Below are positions 48,815 to 57,504 of a stretch of 64,000 bases of DNA, piece after piece. A model generated the notes under the pieces. The model ran no database searches and was not told where the DNA came from. It saw only the letters and a program-made list of their open reading frames with translations. The DNA is taken from the NCBI GenBank assembly GCA_030424595.1, contig JAUHWG010000009.1, positions 124,001 through 188,000 on the forward strand, given 5' to 3'. This stretch comes from Polyangia bacterium (GTDB lineage Bacteria; Myxococcota_A; Polyangia; Nannocystales; Nannocystaceae). A program made the translations under genes and the position numbers. Numbering within the stretch: the first letter of the stretch is position 1; every line of letters begins with the position of its first letter.

Positions 48815-51757
48815 GTGACATCAGAGGCGGACAACGGCGCGGGGAGTGGCCTCGGTCGGTCGGATGCGGTGCCCTCCGCTCGGCACAATTCGACGGTTCG
48901 TCAAATTGTGGAGGAACGGCTGGAAGCGCCCGAGATGGCCGTTAGAGGCCGTTCTTCGGGTACTTCGGGTACTTCGGGCACTTCGGGCGCGACAGGGACT
49001 GGCACCGCGGACGGGGCGAAGCTCGCGAGCGAAAACGCGGGGAAGAGCGCAGCGGCGGACGCAGCGAAGGACGCGGCGACGGACGCAGAGACGGACGCGG
49101 GGAAGAGCGCGGAGACGGACGCAGCGAAGGACGCAGCGAAGGACGCAGAGACGGACGCAGCGAAGGACGCAGCGACGGACGCGGTGAAGGACGCGGCTAC
49201 GGACGCGGTGAAGGACGCAGCGACGGACGCAGGGGCGGATGCAGGGAAGGGAGAGGCGAGGGGCGCAGGGAGGAGAGAAGCGGCGGACGCAGAGAAGAGC
49301 GCAGTGACAGCGAAGGACGCAGTGGCGGACGGTACGGCGAAAGCGGCCTCGGACAGAGCGGTCGACGCCGCGAGGTCGAGAGCGACGAGGGCTGGGCGCC
49401 CGTCCACGGGCGCTCCCCTGCCGAGTCGAGCTCCTTCGCCTCGCTCGCCGCCGGGCTCCGCGAGCTGGTCCGGTCACGGCCGCAAAGCGGGGTGGCCGTG
49501 GACCCGCGGGCTCTTGGCGGTCGTCGTGATCGGCCCTGCGCTCGCGCTCGGGGGGGTCGCGCCGGAGGTGGTGATCGCCTCCTTGATCCTGCTCCTCCCG
49601 CTCTGGCTCCGCCTCGGGAGGCGCTCGCGGGGGACGATCGAGGTGCCCTGGCCGGCATGGATCGGCCTCGCCGCGATCGTCCTCACGGCGCTCCAGTGCG
49701 CGCCCTTGCCTGCGGGGCTGCGGGAGCTCTTCGCCCCGGGGAGCGGCGAGCGGATCGCGAGAGCCCTCGCCGGCAGCGGGATCGAGGCCTGGCCGAGCCT
49801 CTCGCCGACGCCCGCCGACACCGCCCTCGAGGTCGCGCGCCTCTCCGGCTTGACGGTGCTCTTCGTCATCGCAGCGCAGCTCCCCTGGCGCTTCACGGCG
49901 GGGCTGGTGAGCGCGGCAGGGGCGGCGGTCGCCGGGCTCGGGCTCCTCCAGGTCGGGCTCGGGATGCGGGCGATCTACGGGCTCTACAGCCCGCTCGACG
50001 TCGATCCGACGGCGACGCCCGCTCTCCTGACGAGCTTCGTCAACCCCAACCACCAGGCCGATCTCTTCCTCCTCGCGCTCTTCTCCGCGGGCGCGCTCTT
50101 GGTCCGGCAAGGACTCGCTGAGGCGCGCGAGGCCGCATCGCCGGAGACGCGGATGCTGCTCTGGTCCTGCATCCTCGTGGTCGGCGCGGCGCTCCTGCTC
50201 TCGCTCTCCCGCGGTGCCCTCCTGGCGCTCGTGCTCACGGCCCCGATCGCCCTCGTCATCGCCGCGTTCTCCAGGCATCGCGAGGGCGGCGATCGGAGCC
50301 GGCGGGGCCGGGTGCGGTGGTGGCCGCGGGTCGCGGTTCTCGTCGCGGTTGGGGCGGCCGCGGCGATGATCGCCCAGGCCGGCGCCTGGGCGGAGATGAG
50401 GACCCTGGCAAACCCTGGCCAGGGTGTCGCCGACAAGCTGCGGATCGCCGCGGACGCGCTAGAGCTCCACGAGCTCTCGCCCTACGTCGGCGTCGGTCGT
50501 GGCGCCTTTGTCGATCTCTTCCCCGCGGTCGACAGCGCCCCCGGCGAGGTGATCCACACCCACCTGGAGTCGGCGCCCGCGGCCCTCTGGGTCGAGTGGG
50601 GCTGGGCAGGGGCGGCGATCGGTGTGGGCCTCGTCCTCGCCTTCTTCGACGCGCTCCGTCGGCTCCGCGTCCGCAGCGACGGGGCCGCCCGCGCCATCGC
50701 CCTCCTCGGCGTCGCCGCGGTCGCGCTCCACAGCCTCGGGGACTTCAGCCTGGAGTTCCTCGGCGTCGCCGCGCCGACCGTCGCGCTCGCCGGGGCGCTC
50801 GCCGGTCGAGGCCGCCGCTTTGGGTCGCCTCGCGCGACCGCGGCGGGCCTGCTCCTGCTCCTGCTCGCCCTCCCGCTCGCCATCGTCGCCGCGCCGCACA
50901 CCTGGTCGAAGCGGGCGGCCCGCGGCGAGCTGTCCGAGCTCCGCGTCCGACCCCTCGACGCCCATCTCCACCGGACCCTCGCGAGGCGTTCGCTGGAGCA
51001 GGGCGCGGACCCCGAGCGCGCGCGACACCACGCGACCGTCGCCACCGCGCTGCGCCCTGGGGAGAGCGAGAGCTGGCTCCTGCGCGCGGCCGCCGAGGCG
51101 CGGCTCGGCGAGCAGGGGATGGCGAACGAGTCGACGCGCCGCGCCCTGGCGACCCTCGATGGAGCGCCGACCCCCGCACTCATCACCTATCTCTTAGCTC
51201 AGGTGGACGCGCCCGCCGAGCTCGGCAAGCTCCTCCCCGAGTCGCCGGAGCGCTGGGCCGCCCTGGTCTCGGCGGTCGCCGGCGTCGACCCGGCGGCGGG
51301 GTTGGAGCTCGCCACCACCCGCAGCGATCGGCCCACGCCGGAGGTCGCCCCGGTTCTCGAGGCCCAGGCCGGGGCAGCGCTGGTCGCTGGAAACCCCGCG
51401 CTCGCGATCCACTACGCCCGCCTCCTCGCCCAGGCCGCCCCCGCCGAGGCCAGCGCCCACCTTCTCTTGGCCCGCGCCCTCGGGGCGAGCCAACGTCCGA
51501 GGCGCGAGGAGATCCGCCGCGTTCTCACCCGCGCCCTCGACAGCGCCCTCATCGACGACCCCGCCGAGCTCGGCCTCCTCGAAGAGGCCCTCCTAGACCA
51601 GCTCCTCGGCGCCGCCGCCGACGGTGACGACCAGGCCCTCCGCCAAGCCCACGAGCTCCTCCCAAGCCTACGCCGACGCCCCGGCGATCGGGCCGCCCTA
51701 CAGCGCCGCTACGCCCTCCAAGAAGCGGCAGATCGACTCACCGCCGCTCGTCGTTGA
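48815..51757 (+). CDS. O-antigen ligase/polymerase-like membrane protein with LEA-like N-terminal repeats and TPR-like C terminus
   Basis: 980 aa. Residues about 65-175 are an Ala/Asp/Lys/Glu repeat region built from units such as DAAKDAATDAE, the 11-residue rhythm of group 3 LEA proteins, after a Gly-Thr-Ser repeat. A membrane part (about 225-700) of roughly 10-12 helices contains SFVNPNHQADLFLLALF and the large loop LHELSPYVGVGRGAFVDLFP, positioned as in the Wzy_C/O-antigen ligase family, which joins or polymerises glycan units at the outer face of the inner membrane. The C-terminal 270 residues look like TPR repeats (HLHRTLARRSLEQGADPERARHHA). GTG start with AAGGGG upstream. Partner of Wzc by operon position. 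Confidence 0.85.
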   Translation: MTSEADNGAGSGLGRSDAVPSARHNSTVRQIVEERLEAPEMAVRGRSSGTSGTSGTSGATGTGTADGAKLASENAGKSAAADAAKDAATDAETDAGKSAETDAAKDAAKDAETDAAKDAATDAVKDAATDAVKDAATDAGADAGKGEARGAGRREAADAEKSAVTAKDAVADGTAKAASDRAVDAARSRATRAGRPSTGAPLPSRAPSPRSPPGSASWSGHGRKAGWPWTRGLLAVVVIGPALALGGVAPEVVIASLILLLPLWLRLGRRSRGTIEVPWPAWIGLAAIVLTALQCAPLPAGLRELFAPGSGERIARALAGSGIEAWPSLSPTPADTALEVARLSGLTVLFVIAAQLPWRFTAGLVSAAGAAVAGLGLLQVGLGMRAIYGLYSPLDVDPTATPALLTSFVNPNHQADLFLLALFSAGALLVRQGLAEAREAASPETRMLLWSCILVVGAALLLSLSRGALLALVLTAPIALVIAAFSRHREGGDRSRRGRVRWWPRVAVLVAVGAAAAMIAQAGAWAEMRTLANPGQGVADKLRIAADALELHELSPYVGVGRGAFVDLFPAVDSAPGEVIHTHLESAPAALWVEWGWAGAAIGVGLVLAFFDALRRLRVRSDGAARAIALLGVAAVALHSLGDFSLEFLGVAAPTVALAGALAGRGRRFGSPRATAAGLLLLLLALPLAIVAAPHTWSKRAARGELSELRVRPLDAHLHRTLARRSLEQGADPERARHHATVATALRPGESESWLLRAAAEARLGEQGMANESTRRALATLDGAPTPALITYLLAQVDAPAELGKLLPESPERWAALVSAVAGVDPAAGLELATTRSDRPTPEVAPVLEAQAGAALVAGNPALAIHYARLLAQAAPAEASAHLLLARALGASQRPRREEIRRVLTRALDSALIDDPAELGLLEEALLDQLLGAAADGDDQALRQAHELLPSLRRRPGDRAALQRRYALQEAADRLTAARR

Positions 51758-51760
51758 GAG

Positions 51761-51874
51761 GGCTCGCGGAAGGGAAGAGGGCTCGCGGAAGGGAAGAGGG
51801 CTCGCGGAAGGGAAGAGGGCTCGCGGAAGGGAAGAGGGCTCGCGGAAGGGAAGAGGGCTCGCGGAAGGGAAGAG
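51761..51874. repeat. 19-bp tandem repeat, 6 copies
   Basis: Perfect units of GGCTCGCGGAAGGGAAGAG start at 51761, 51780, 51799, 51818, 51837 and 51856, beginning four nucleotides after the ligase stop codon. It is continuous with composite repeat locus B. Confidence 0.95.
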
Positions 51875-51875
51875 C

Positions 51876-52049
51876 GAGGCGAACTCACCAGCCGTCGTGT
51901 GGTGGCGAAGCACTACGGTCTGCGGGCACAAGTGAGGTGAACACATCAGCCGTCGTGCGGTGGCGAAGCACTACAGCCTGCAGGCAGGGACGAGGTGAAC
52001 TCATAGGGGTCAGGCGGTGGCGGAGCATTGCAGCCTGCGCGCAGACGCG
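51876..52049. repeat. 58-bp tandem repeat array (composite locus B, left arm)
   Basis: Units begin GAGG at 51876, 51934 and 51992, exactly 58 bp apart, the same period as at locus A. Aligned by eye with the locus A unit, roughly two thirds of positions match, including the central GGCG-AGCAC-AC segment. The gap 51758-52696 contains no credible gene. Confidence 0.88.
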
Positions 52050-52130
52050 GCAGACGCGTCAGGAGTTGTGAGGTGGACAAGCGGCTCGACCCATGTCCTC
52101 AGCTCACCTTCGCTAGGAGGACGAGCTGCG

Positions 52131-52250
52131 GGGGACGGGCGAGGGGGGGCGTCGCGAACGAGTCTAGGACGCGCATCGACCCCTTGGGACAAGGGGTCGA
52201 CGCGCGCTCCGACCTGTCTGAGAGAGTGGCGCCCCCCCTTGACCGGCCCG
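52131..52250 (+). repeat. Conserved 120-bp structured repeat core, copy B
   Basis: Same orientation as copy A (6121-6240) and differing from it only at 52212. Keeps the closing stem (52132-52151 with 52230-52249) and the GGA-loop hairpin (52176-52186 with 52190-52200). Flanks of about 50 bp upstream (from GCGGCTCGACCCATGTCC) and 60 bp downstream remain clearly similar to copy A but with many substitutions. Confidence 0.85.
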
Positions 52251-52315
52251 TGTCTCAGCCTCCGCCCCTCCCCCACATGGTCGCGCCTGGGGTTGACCTT
52301 CAGGAGCAGGGGAGG

Positions 52316-52662
52316 GCGGCGTCCGAGGATCGAAGATTGGACTCCGAAGAGCGGAGCCCGAAGAGCGGAGTCGAAGGGCGGCGTCCGAGGATCGAAGATT
52401 GGAGTCCGAAGAGCGAGGATCGAAGAGCGAGGATCGAAGAGCGAAGAGCGAAGAGCGGCGCCCGAAGAGCGGCGCCCGAAGAGCGGAGCCCGAAGAGCGG
52501 AGCCCGAAGAGCGGAGCCCGAAGAGCGGAGCCCGAAGAGCGGCGCCCGAAGGGCGAGGATCGAAGAGCGGCGCCCGAAGAGCGAAGAGCGGCGCCCGAAG
52601 AGCGAAGAGCGGCGCCCGAAGAGCGAAGAGCAGCACCCGAACACCCGAACAACCGAAGAGCG
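52316..52662. repeat. Expanded 7/14-bp tandem array (locus B, right arm)
   Basis: Built from 7-mers GAAGAGC, GGCGCCC, GGAGCCC and GAGGATC in varying order, about 45 7-mers in all. The GAAGAGC-GGCGCCC pair equals the 14-bp unit that follows core copy A. Confidence 0.9.
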
Positions 52663-52665
52663 GGA

Positions 52666-52692
52666 GAGGGCTCCCCAGCGGAAAGAGCCCTC
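52666..52692 (-). terminator. Possible terminator of the M28 peptidase gene
   Basis: GAGGGCTC (52666-52673) pairs with GAGCCCTC (52685-52692), just past the minus-strand stop at 52697. The stop codon itself lies in the loop of a second 7-bp hairpin (52691-52707). Confidence 0.45.
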
Positions 52693-52696
52693 GCCG

Positions 52697-54958
52697 CTAC
52701 GGCGAGAACGCGCGATAGGCCAGCGACAGGTCCCCCCACTGCGAGGCCACCAGCTCCTCAGGGCGGGCCTCCGCGAGCCCTCGATCCCCCGCGGGAAGAC
52801 CCAGCAGCGCGTCGGCGACGACCCACGGCTGCTCCCCCGAGACCGTCGCGACGACCTCGACACCCGTCGGCGGAGGACCCCAGATCGTCACCGTCTTCGC
52901 CCCTCCCGCGACGCCACGGAGGCCCGCCACGTCGACGGTCTCGCCCTCGATCGTGATCGACAGCAGCTCCGGGAGCACCACGTGGACAAGCGCGGCGCCC
53001 GGGCGGGCCCGGATGAGAGCCCGGATCGTTCGACCTTCGGCGAGGGGCGTCAGGGCGCGGACCTCGAGCTCGGGGCCGGCCTCCGCCACGGTCGCGGCTG
53101 CGGTCGTCGGCATCGACCGTCCGCTCCAGGGGAGCACCGGGCTCGGCGAGGACCAGGGAGCGCCCGTCAGCGCCTCCGGCAGGCGATCGACCGCGAGCGA
53201 CGACTCGATCGCGATGACGCTGCTGGCCCGGTCGAGATCGCTGACATGGAGGAAGTTCAAGCGATGGGGCTGATCGGCGGTCGCCCGCGGCGTCACGGCG
53301 CTGAGACCCCCGCCGATCACGGTCAGGCCGACGAGCCCCCAAGCCAGCGCCCGCAGGCCGAGGTCCCCGCGCTCCGCGGCGAGCGTGGGCAGGGCCGCCG
53401 TCCACATCCAGCCGACCGCCGCTCCGACCATGAGACCGTTGAGGCCGACCGCGTCGGCGAGGATCTGCACGTGAGGGACGAGGATCGCGAAGGCGACCGC
53501 GCCGGAGACGAGGGTCGCGGCGAGGTAGCTCTCGGCGCCTCGGCGGCTCGAGGCGATGAGCAGGCCGATCGCGCTGACGAGGGCGGTGGGCAGGAGGAGC
53601 GCGCTCGCTCCGGGGAGGAGGAGCGCGGTCGCGAGGCCGAGGCCAGCCCAGAGGAGGCCGGCTCCGAGGGCGAGGGAGGGGGCGCCGATCCGCCGGGCGA
53701 GGGGGCCTATCGCCAGCAGCGTCGACGACGACGCCGCGGCGGCGACGGCGAGCAGGGCGAGCCCTGGCGCGGTCGGAAAGGGCCCGAGGGGGGAGCTGAG
53801 GGCGCCCGTCAGCCAGAGGAGAGCGTATCCCCCGGCGGCCGCGATGATCGGGGTCAGGAGGACCACGGCGAGCGCGGCCGCGAGGCCAGCGAGCCGCACG
53901 GCGCCGGCCGACCGCGCTCGGACAGCCGCGCCGAGGAGACCGAGGAGGGCGAGCACCGCGAGGATCACCCCGGTGGGCGCCGACCAGCGCAGGAGCAGGG
54001 CGCCGAAGAGATCGGTGTAGGCCGCGTCGACGGTGGGCTCCAAGGGCTGGCGATCGGCGAGGAGCGCCCGCGTCGTCGAGAGCACGGCGGCGCCCTGGAC
54101 CTGGACGCTGCCGTGGTCGAGGTGGGCGAGATCATCGCGGGGTGTGTGGTAGCGGCGGACCCCGCCGATAAACGCGAAGTTCAGCCCCTGCGCCCCGCCG
54201 CGCATCCACACGCTGAGGTCGGTGTCGTTCGGCATCCGGCGATAGATCTCGTAGGCGAGGGAGGTCGTCATCGGCAGCCGCTCGCTGCTGGCGACGGCGC
54301 CGATCAGCCGGTGATTGCCGGCGCTCGCCTCGAACATCTGCGGTCGACCCTCGGTCCCGCGGGCCTCGACGTTGATCATGACGGCGACGTCGGTGAAGAG
54401 CGGGTGACGGGTGAAGGCGCGGGCGCCGAGGAGGCCGACCTCCTCGCCGTCGGTGAAGACCGCGACCAGCGGCCGGTAGCTCGGACCCCTGCGCGCGCGG
54501 GAGTCGAGGAGCGCCCGCAGACACTCGATGACCGTGCCTACGCCCTGGAGATCGTCGGCGGCTCCAGGGCCTGCGCTGACCGAGTCGTAGTGGGCCGCGA
54601 GGGCGATCGCGGGGACCTCGGCCTCACCCGGCAGACGGACGATCACGTTCTCTACCCAGGCGCAGACGCCCCGGTCGCTGCAGGAGAAGGAGCGCTGGAG
54701 CTCGGGCTCTACGCCGAGCTCCTCGAGCTGAGCGATGAGGCGCCCGCGGACCGCCTGGTTTGCGGGGGAGGCGACGGGGTGCGGCCGCTCGTCGCCGAGG
54801 AGGGCGGAGACCCGGGCGACGGCCCGCTCCGCTGAGAACTCGCGGGCCGCCGCGTCGACCGGCGCCGGCGCAGGCAGGGTCGTCGTGATGAGGGCGAGGA
54901 GGCCTGCGATCACGCACGCGACGACGACCAAGAAGTAGGGGCTCGGGCGCCAGCGCAT
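52697..54958 (-). CDS. M28-family zinc metallopeptidase with C-terminal membrane domain
   Basis: 753 aa. A signal-anchor helix (YFLVVVACVIAGLLALITT) is followed by an M28 aminopeptidase-like domain in the periplasm. All likely zinc ligands are visible in order: AHYDSV, ADDLQGV, DGEEVGL (catalytic Glu and ligand), NVEARGT and YHTPRDD. After residue 325 come about eight hydrophobic helices and then a beta-rich tail. This layout resembles the ER-type Fxna/ERMP1 branch and its bacterial relatives rather than secreted leucine aminopeptidases. Substrate unknown. A TACGAT box lies 6 nt before the ATG. Confidence 0.92.
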   Translation of the reverse strand: MRWRPSPYFLVVVACVIAGLLALITTTLPAPAPVDAAAREFSAERAVARVSALLGDERPHPVASPANQAVRGRLIAQLEELGVEPELQRSFSCSDRGVCAWVENVIVRLPGEAEVPAIALAAHYDSVSAGPGAADDLQGVGTVIECLRALLDSRARRGPSYRPLVAVFTDGEEVGLLGARAFTRHPLFTDVAVMINVEARGTEGRPQMFEASAGNHRLIGAVASSERLPMTTSLAYEIYRRMPNDTDLSVWMRGGAQGLNFAFIGGVRRYHTPRDDLAHLDHGSVQVQGAAVLSTTRALLADRQPLEPTVDAAYTDLFGALLLRWSAPTGVILAVLALLGLLGAAVRARSAGAVRLAGLAAALAVVLLTPIIAAAGGYALLWLTGALSSPLGPFPTAPGLALLAVAAAASSSTLLAIGPLARRIGAPSLALGAGLLWAGLGLATALLLPGASALLLPTALVSAIGLLIASSRRGAESYLAATLVSGAVAFAILVPHVQILADAVGLNGLMVGAAVGWMWTAALPTLAAERGDLGLRALAWGLVGLTVIGGGLSAVTPRATADQPHRLNFLHVSDLDRASSVIAIESSLAVDRLPEALTGAPWSSPSPVLPWSGRSMPTTAAATVAEAGPELEVRALTPLAEGRTIRALIRARPGAALVHVVLPELLSITIEGETVDVAGLRGVAGGAKTVTIWGPPPTGVEVVATVSGEQPWVVADALLGLPAGDRGLAEARPEELVASQWGDLSLAYRAFSP

Positions 54959-54964
54959 CGTCGG

Positions 54965-54970
54965 ATCGTA
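54965..54970 (-). promoter_or_regulatory. -10-like TACGAT 6 nt before the M28 gene
   Basis: Minus-strand TACGAT, CCGACG, ATG 54958. No ribosome-binding site. Confidence 0.55.
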
Positions 54971-55047
54971 CGGCTGCGCGCCGAAGCGCTCAATCCGTAT
55001 TCTGAGGCCGCGCTGGGCCGCTGCGGCGCGCTGCTCGAGGTCCCGAT

Positions 55048-55345
55048 CAGGCCTCCGTCGGTGGCGAGGAGCGGCTCATCGAGGGCTCGGAAGGTGACCG
55101 TCCTCGGCTCTATTCTCGACTGCGTTGGCCGCCCCGCAGCGGTTGGGCGCCCTGCTCAGGCCTCAGCCAGCGGTGAGGAGCGGCTCAGCGAGCGCTCGGA
55201 AGGTGACCGGCCTCGGCCCTACTTCGGCCGCGCTGGCCGCTTCGGCGCAGCGGCCAGCGCGGCCTGATCGAGGCTCTGCTCAGGTCTCAGCCGGTGGCGA
55301 GGAGCGGCTCGTAGAGCGCTCGGACCGTGACCGTCAGGGTGATAA
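55048..55345. repeat. Three imperfect copies of a small-gene 3' end
   Basis: About 60-bp blocks at 55048-55108, 55152-55215 and 55278-55342 share CGGTG(GC)GAGGAGCGGCTC...GAG-GCTCGGA--GTGACCG. The third block contains the 3' end of the minus-strand gene 55287-55655 (encoding VRALYEPLLATG). The other two lie downstream of it as non-coding copies, filling the 328-bp gap 54959-55286. Confidence 0.75.
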
Positions 55346-55655
55346 ACGCGAGCAGGCATCCGCCGCCGAGGAACCAGATCGCCCGGTCGTGGCCCATGGC
55401 CAGACGGGTGGCGGTGCCGGCGGCGAGGAGGCAGATCGCGGCGAAGAGCGCGACGAGCTGAAAGCCGATGTGGGTCACGAGCGCGGCGGCGCCCTGGAAG
55501 CTCGCGGGGTCGATCGACTTGCGGAGCATCAGCTCCGGGACCATTCCGAACCAGAGGACGCTGAGGCCGGCGCACGTCGAGACGCCGAGCAGAATGAAGG
55601 CGATCTCGCGCAGGCGGAGCTTGAGCGGATGCTGAGTGGTCATCGTCGCGTGCAT
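55287..55655 (-). CDS. Small four-helix membrane protein of unknown function
   Basis: 122 aa from ATG 55655 (MHATMTTQHP); ATG 55643 would give 118 aa. Four hydrophobic segments are apparent: IAFILLGVSTCAGLSVLWF, GAAALVTHIGFQLVALFAA-type, a short AICLLAAGTATRLAMG region and AIWFLGGGCLLAFITLTVTV. No catalytic motif seen. TAGCCT lies 8 nt before ATG 55655, supporting that start by analogy with neighbours. Its 3' end is duplicated twice downstream. Confidence 0.65.
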   Translation of the reverse strand: MHATMTTQHPLKLRLREIAFILLGVSTCAGLSVLWFGMVPELMLRKSIDPASFQGAAALVTHIGFQLVALFAAICLLAAGTATRLAMGHDRAIWFLGGGCLLAFITLTVTVRALYEPLLATG

Positions 55656-55723
55656 GATGCCCGAGGCTAGGGTGAAACGCACGCCGGCCGCGGTCGGTCT
55701 GCGGATGGTGCGTGCGAGGGGGC

Positions 55724-55757
<34 letters not shown>

Positions 55758-55948
55758 TGGTCAGTGGGCTCGGGAGCACGGAATGGGCGGAGATTTCTCG
55801 CTTGTGCCGCGGCGAGGGTCGCGGGCCCGGGCGACTTGTGCGGATGTCATCGGCGCTGCGGCGGTCCTCGGTCGGCGCGGCGCAGGACCCTCAGAGGCGG
55901 TCGCGTCGGCTCTCGTCGGCGGTCGGCGGCGCCCTCGCGCTCCGCCCG

Positions 55949-56743
55949 CTAGCGGCCGCGCGTCAGGCTGTAGACGTCGATCGTCATCGTCAGGCCGGCG
56001 CTCTGGAGCGGCGTCCGCTCGCGCTGGACGACGAGCCCCGCTCGCTCGCAGCGGTCGGCGAAGCGGGCGGCGGTCGGTCGTCCGGGATCGGCGACCATCG
56101 CGATCCCGTCGGCGGCGAGGGTGCGGAGGATGGCGCCGATGACGAGGTCGGTGTGCTCAGGCTCGTAGAGAACGTCGGCGGCGACGACCCGATCGAAGGT
56201 CGAAAGATCCGCGGGGAGCGAGCGCCAGTCGAGCATCTCGGTCCTCGGCTCCGTGAGCCCGTTGAGCCAGGCGTTGGCGCGGACGAAGTCGAGGGCCTCG
56301 GGGTAGTAGTCGGAGGCGAGCACGTTGCGGCTGCGGTAGCCGGAGTCGGCGGCGACGAGGCTCAGGAGGCCGACGCCGCAGCCGAGCTCGAGGAGCGTGC
56401 GGCCAGCGGCGCCGCGGCGCTCCGAGGCGATCCGCTCGGCGAGGATCTCCGCCGAGGGCCACACCTCCGCCCAGTAGGGGATCCTGCCGTCGCGATCAAA
56501 GGCCTCCTCGTCGAGCATCGACTCGGCGGAGCGGGGTCGAAGGAGCTCCCACAGCCGCCCTTTGCACTCGAGGCTGGCGTCGACGACGTCGTAGCGGCGG
56601 CGGAGGGCGGCGACGAGCTCTTCACCGTGAAGGGCGGCGAGGTCGGTGGCGGTTTCGGTCAAGGCGGGCCTGGGTCGCTGGACGGGGGGGGAGAGCGGAG
56701 AAGCGGAGCGCAGGAGCTGACGAAACGAACGCCATGGGGTCAC
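55949..56743 (-). CDS. Class I SAM-dependent methyltransferase (METTL/ETFB-lysine-methyltransferase-like)
   Basis: 264 aa. After a variable N terminus, IPYWAEVWPSAEILAERI is the hallmark preceding the Rossmann fold in METTL20/21-type enzymes. SAM motif I is LLELGCGVGLLSLVAA, motif II ASDYYPEALDF, and FDRVVAADVLYEPEHTD is the post-II motif. Members methylate lysine or histidine on proteins, or small molecules; bacterial relatives can modify electron transfer flavoprotein or ribosomal protein. Target not deducible here. The GTG at 56743 is the longest start; later ATG codons are possible. Confidence 0.88.
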   Translation of the reverse strand: MTPWRSFRQLLRSASPLSPPVQRPRPALTETATDLAALHGEELVAALRRRYDVVDASLECKGRLWELLRPRSAESMLDEEAFDRDGRIPYWAEVWPSAEILAERIASERRGAAGRTLLELGCGVGLLSLVAADSGYRSRNVLASDYYPEALDFVRANAWLNGLTEPRTEMLDWRSLPADLSTFDRVVAADVLYEPEHTDLVIGAILRTLAADGIAMVADPGRPTAARFADRCERAGLVVQRERTPLQSAGLTMTIDVYSLTRGR

Positions 56744-56858
56744 AGAGGGCGTTGTGACGTGTTGGTCGGTCGTGTCGGCGGAGCGCGCGGGACTTCTACC
56801 ACGGCGTCCGAAGGCTGCGGGCGGCGACTATACTCGGGCACTGGGGAGACGTTCGCCG

Positions 56859-57425
56859 ATGCCGAGCCGCTACAGCAACGTCGTCGGGGTGGACGACGGG
56901 CCCTTCGCCCGAGAGCACCGCGGCGATGTCCCGGTCGTGGCGACGGTGACGACGCAGTGCCGCCTGGACGGGCTGCTGGTCGGCAAGATCCGCCGCGACG
57001 GTCGCAACTCGACCGATCGGATCGCCGCCTTGATCGGCGAGTCCCGCTTTCACGCCCACGTCCAGGCGGTCCTGCTCCAGGGGATCGCCGTGGGGGGCTT
57101 CAACGTGGTCGACATCCACCGCCTGGCGGAGCTGCTGGAGCGGCCGGTCGTGGTCGTCGCCAGGCGGCGGCCGAACATGAAGAAGATCGAGGCGGCCCTG
57201 CGGACGAAGGTCCCAGGGGGGCTGCGGAAGTGGCGGTTGGTGGCGCGGGCGGGGCCGATGGAGCCCTGCGAGGGGGTCTGGGTCCAGCGTGCCGGGGTGG
57301 ACCTCGCGGGGGCCGGGGCGATCGTCCGCGACTCGCGGGTGCACGGGGCCTTGCCGGAGGTGCTGCGCCTGGCCCACTTGATCGCCGGGGGGCTCGTCGA
57401 CGGGGAGAGCCGCGGGCGGGCCTGA
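56859..57425 (+). CDS. DUF99 family protein (endonuclease dU-like)
   Basis: 188 aa from ATG 56859, with GGGGAG about 12 nt upstream and TATACT further out. The motif VVGVDDGPF at the N terminus, FNVVDIHRLAELLERPVVVVARRRP in the middle and a C-terminal segment LPEVLRLAHLIAGGL match DUF99. This family is best known from archaea, where a member was reported to cut DNA next to deoxyuridine. That function is transferred by family only; catalytic residues were not verified here. An uncommon family in bacteria. Stands alone, same strand as the following fusion gene (79 bp apart). Confidence 0.8.
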   Translation: MPSRYSNVVGVDDGPFAREHRGDVPVVATVTTQCRLDGLLVGKIRRDGRNSTDRIAALIGESRFHAHVQAVLLQGIAVGGFNVVDIHRLAELLERPVVVVARRRPNMKKIEAALRTKVPGGLRKWRLVARAGPMEPCEGVWVQRAGVDLAGAGAIVRDSRVHGALPEVLRLAHLIAGGLVDGESRGRA

Positions 57426-57492
57426 ACCACTCGGGAGGCTGCGCAGCGTTCAGCTTCATGGGCCGAGCTTGTCTCGCGCGCGGGCTTGCGGG

Positions 57493-57498
57493 GATACT
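57493..57498 (+). promoter_or_regulatory. -10-like GATACT 6 nt before the DsbA/HCCA fusion gene
   Basis: GATACT, CCTGCG, GTG 57505. Fixes the start codon at GTG 57505 rather than at 57469. Confidence 0.5.
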
Positions 57499-57504
57499 CC
57501 TGCG

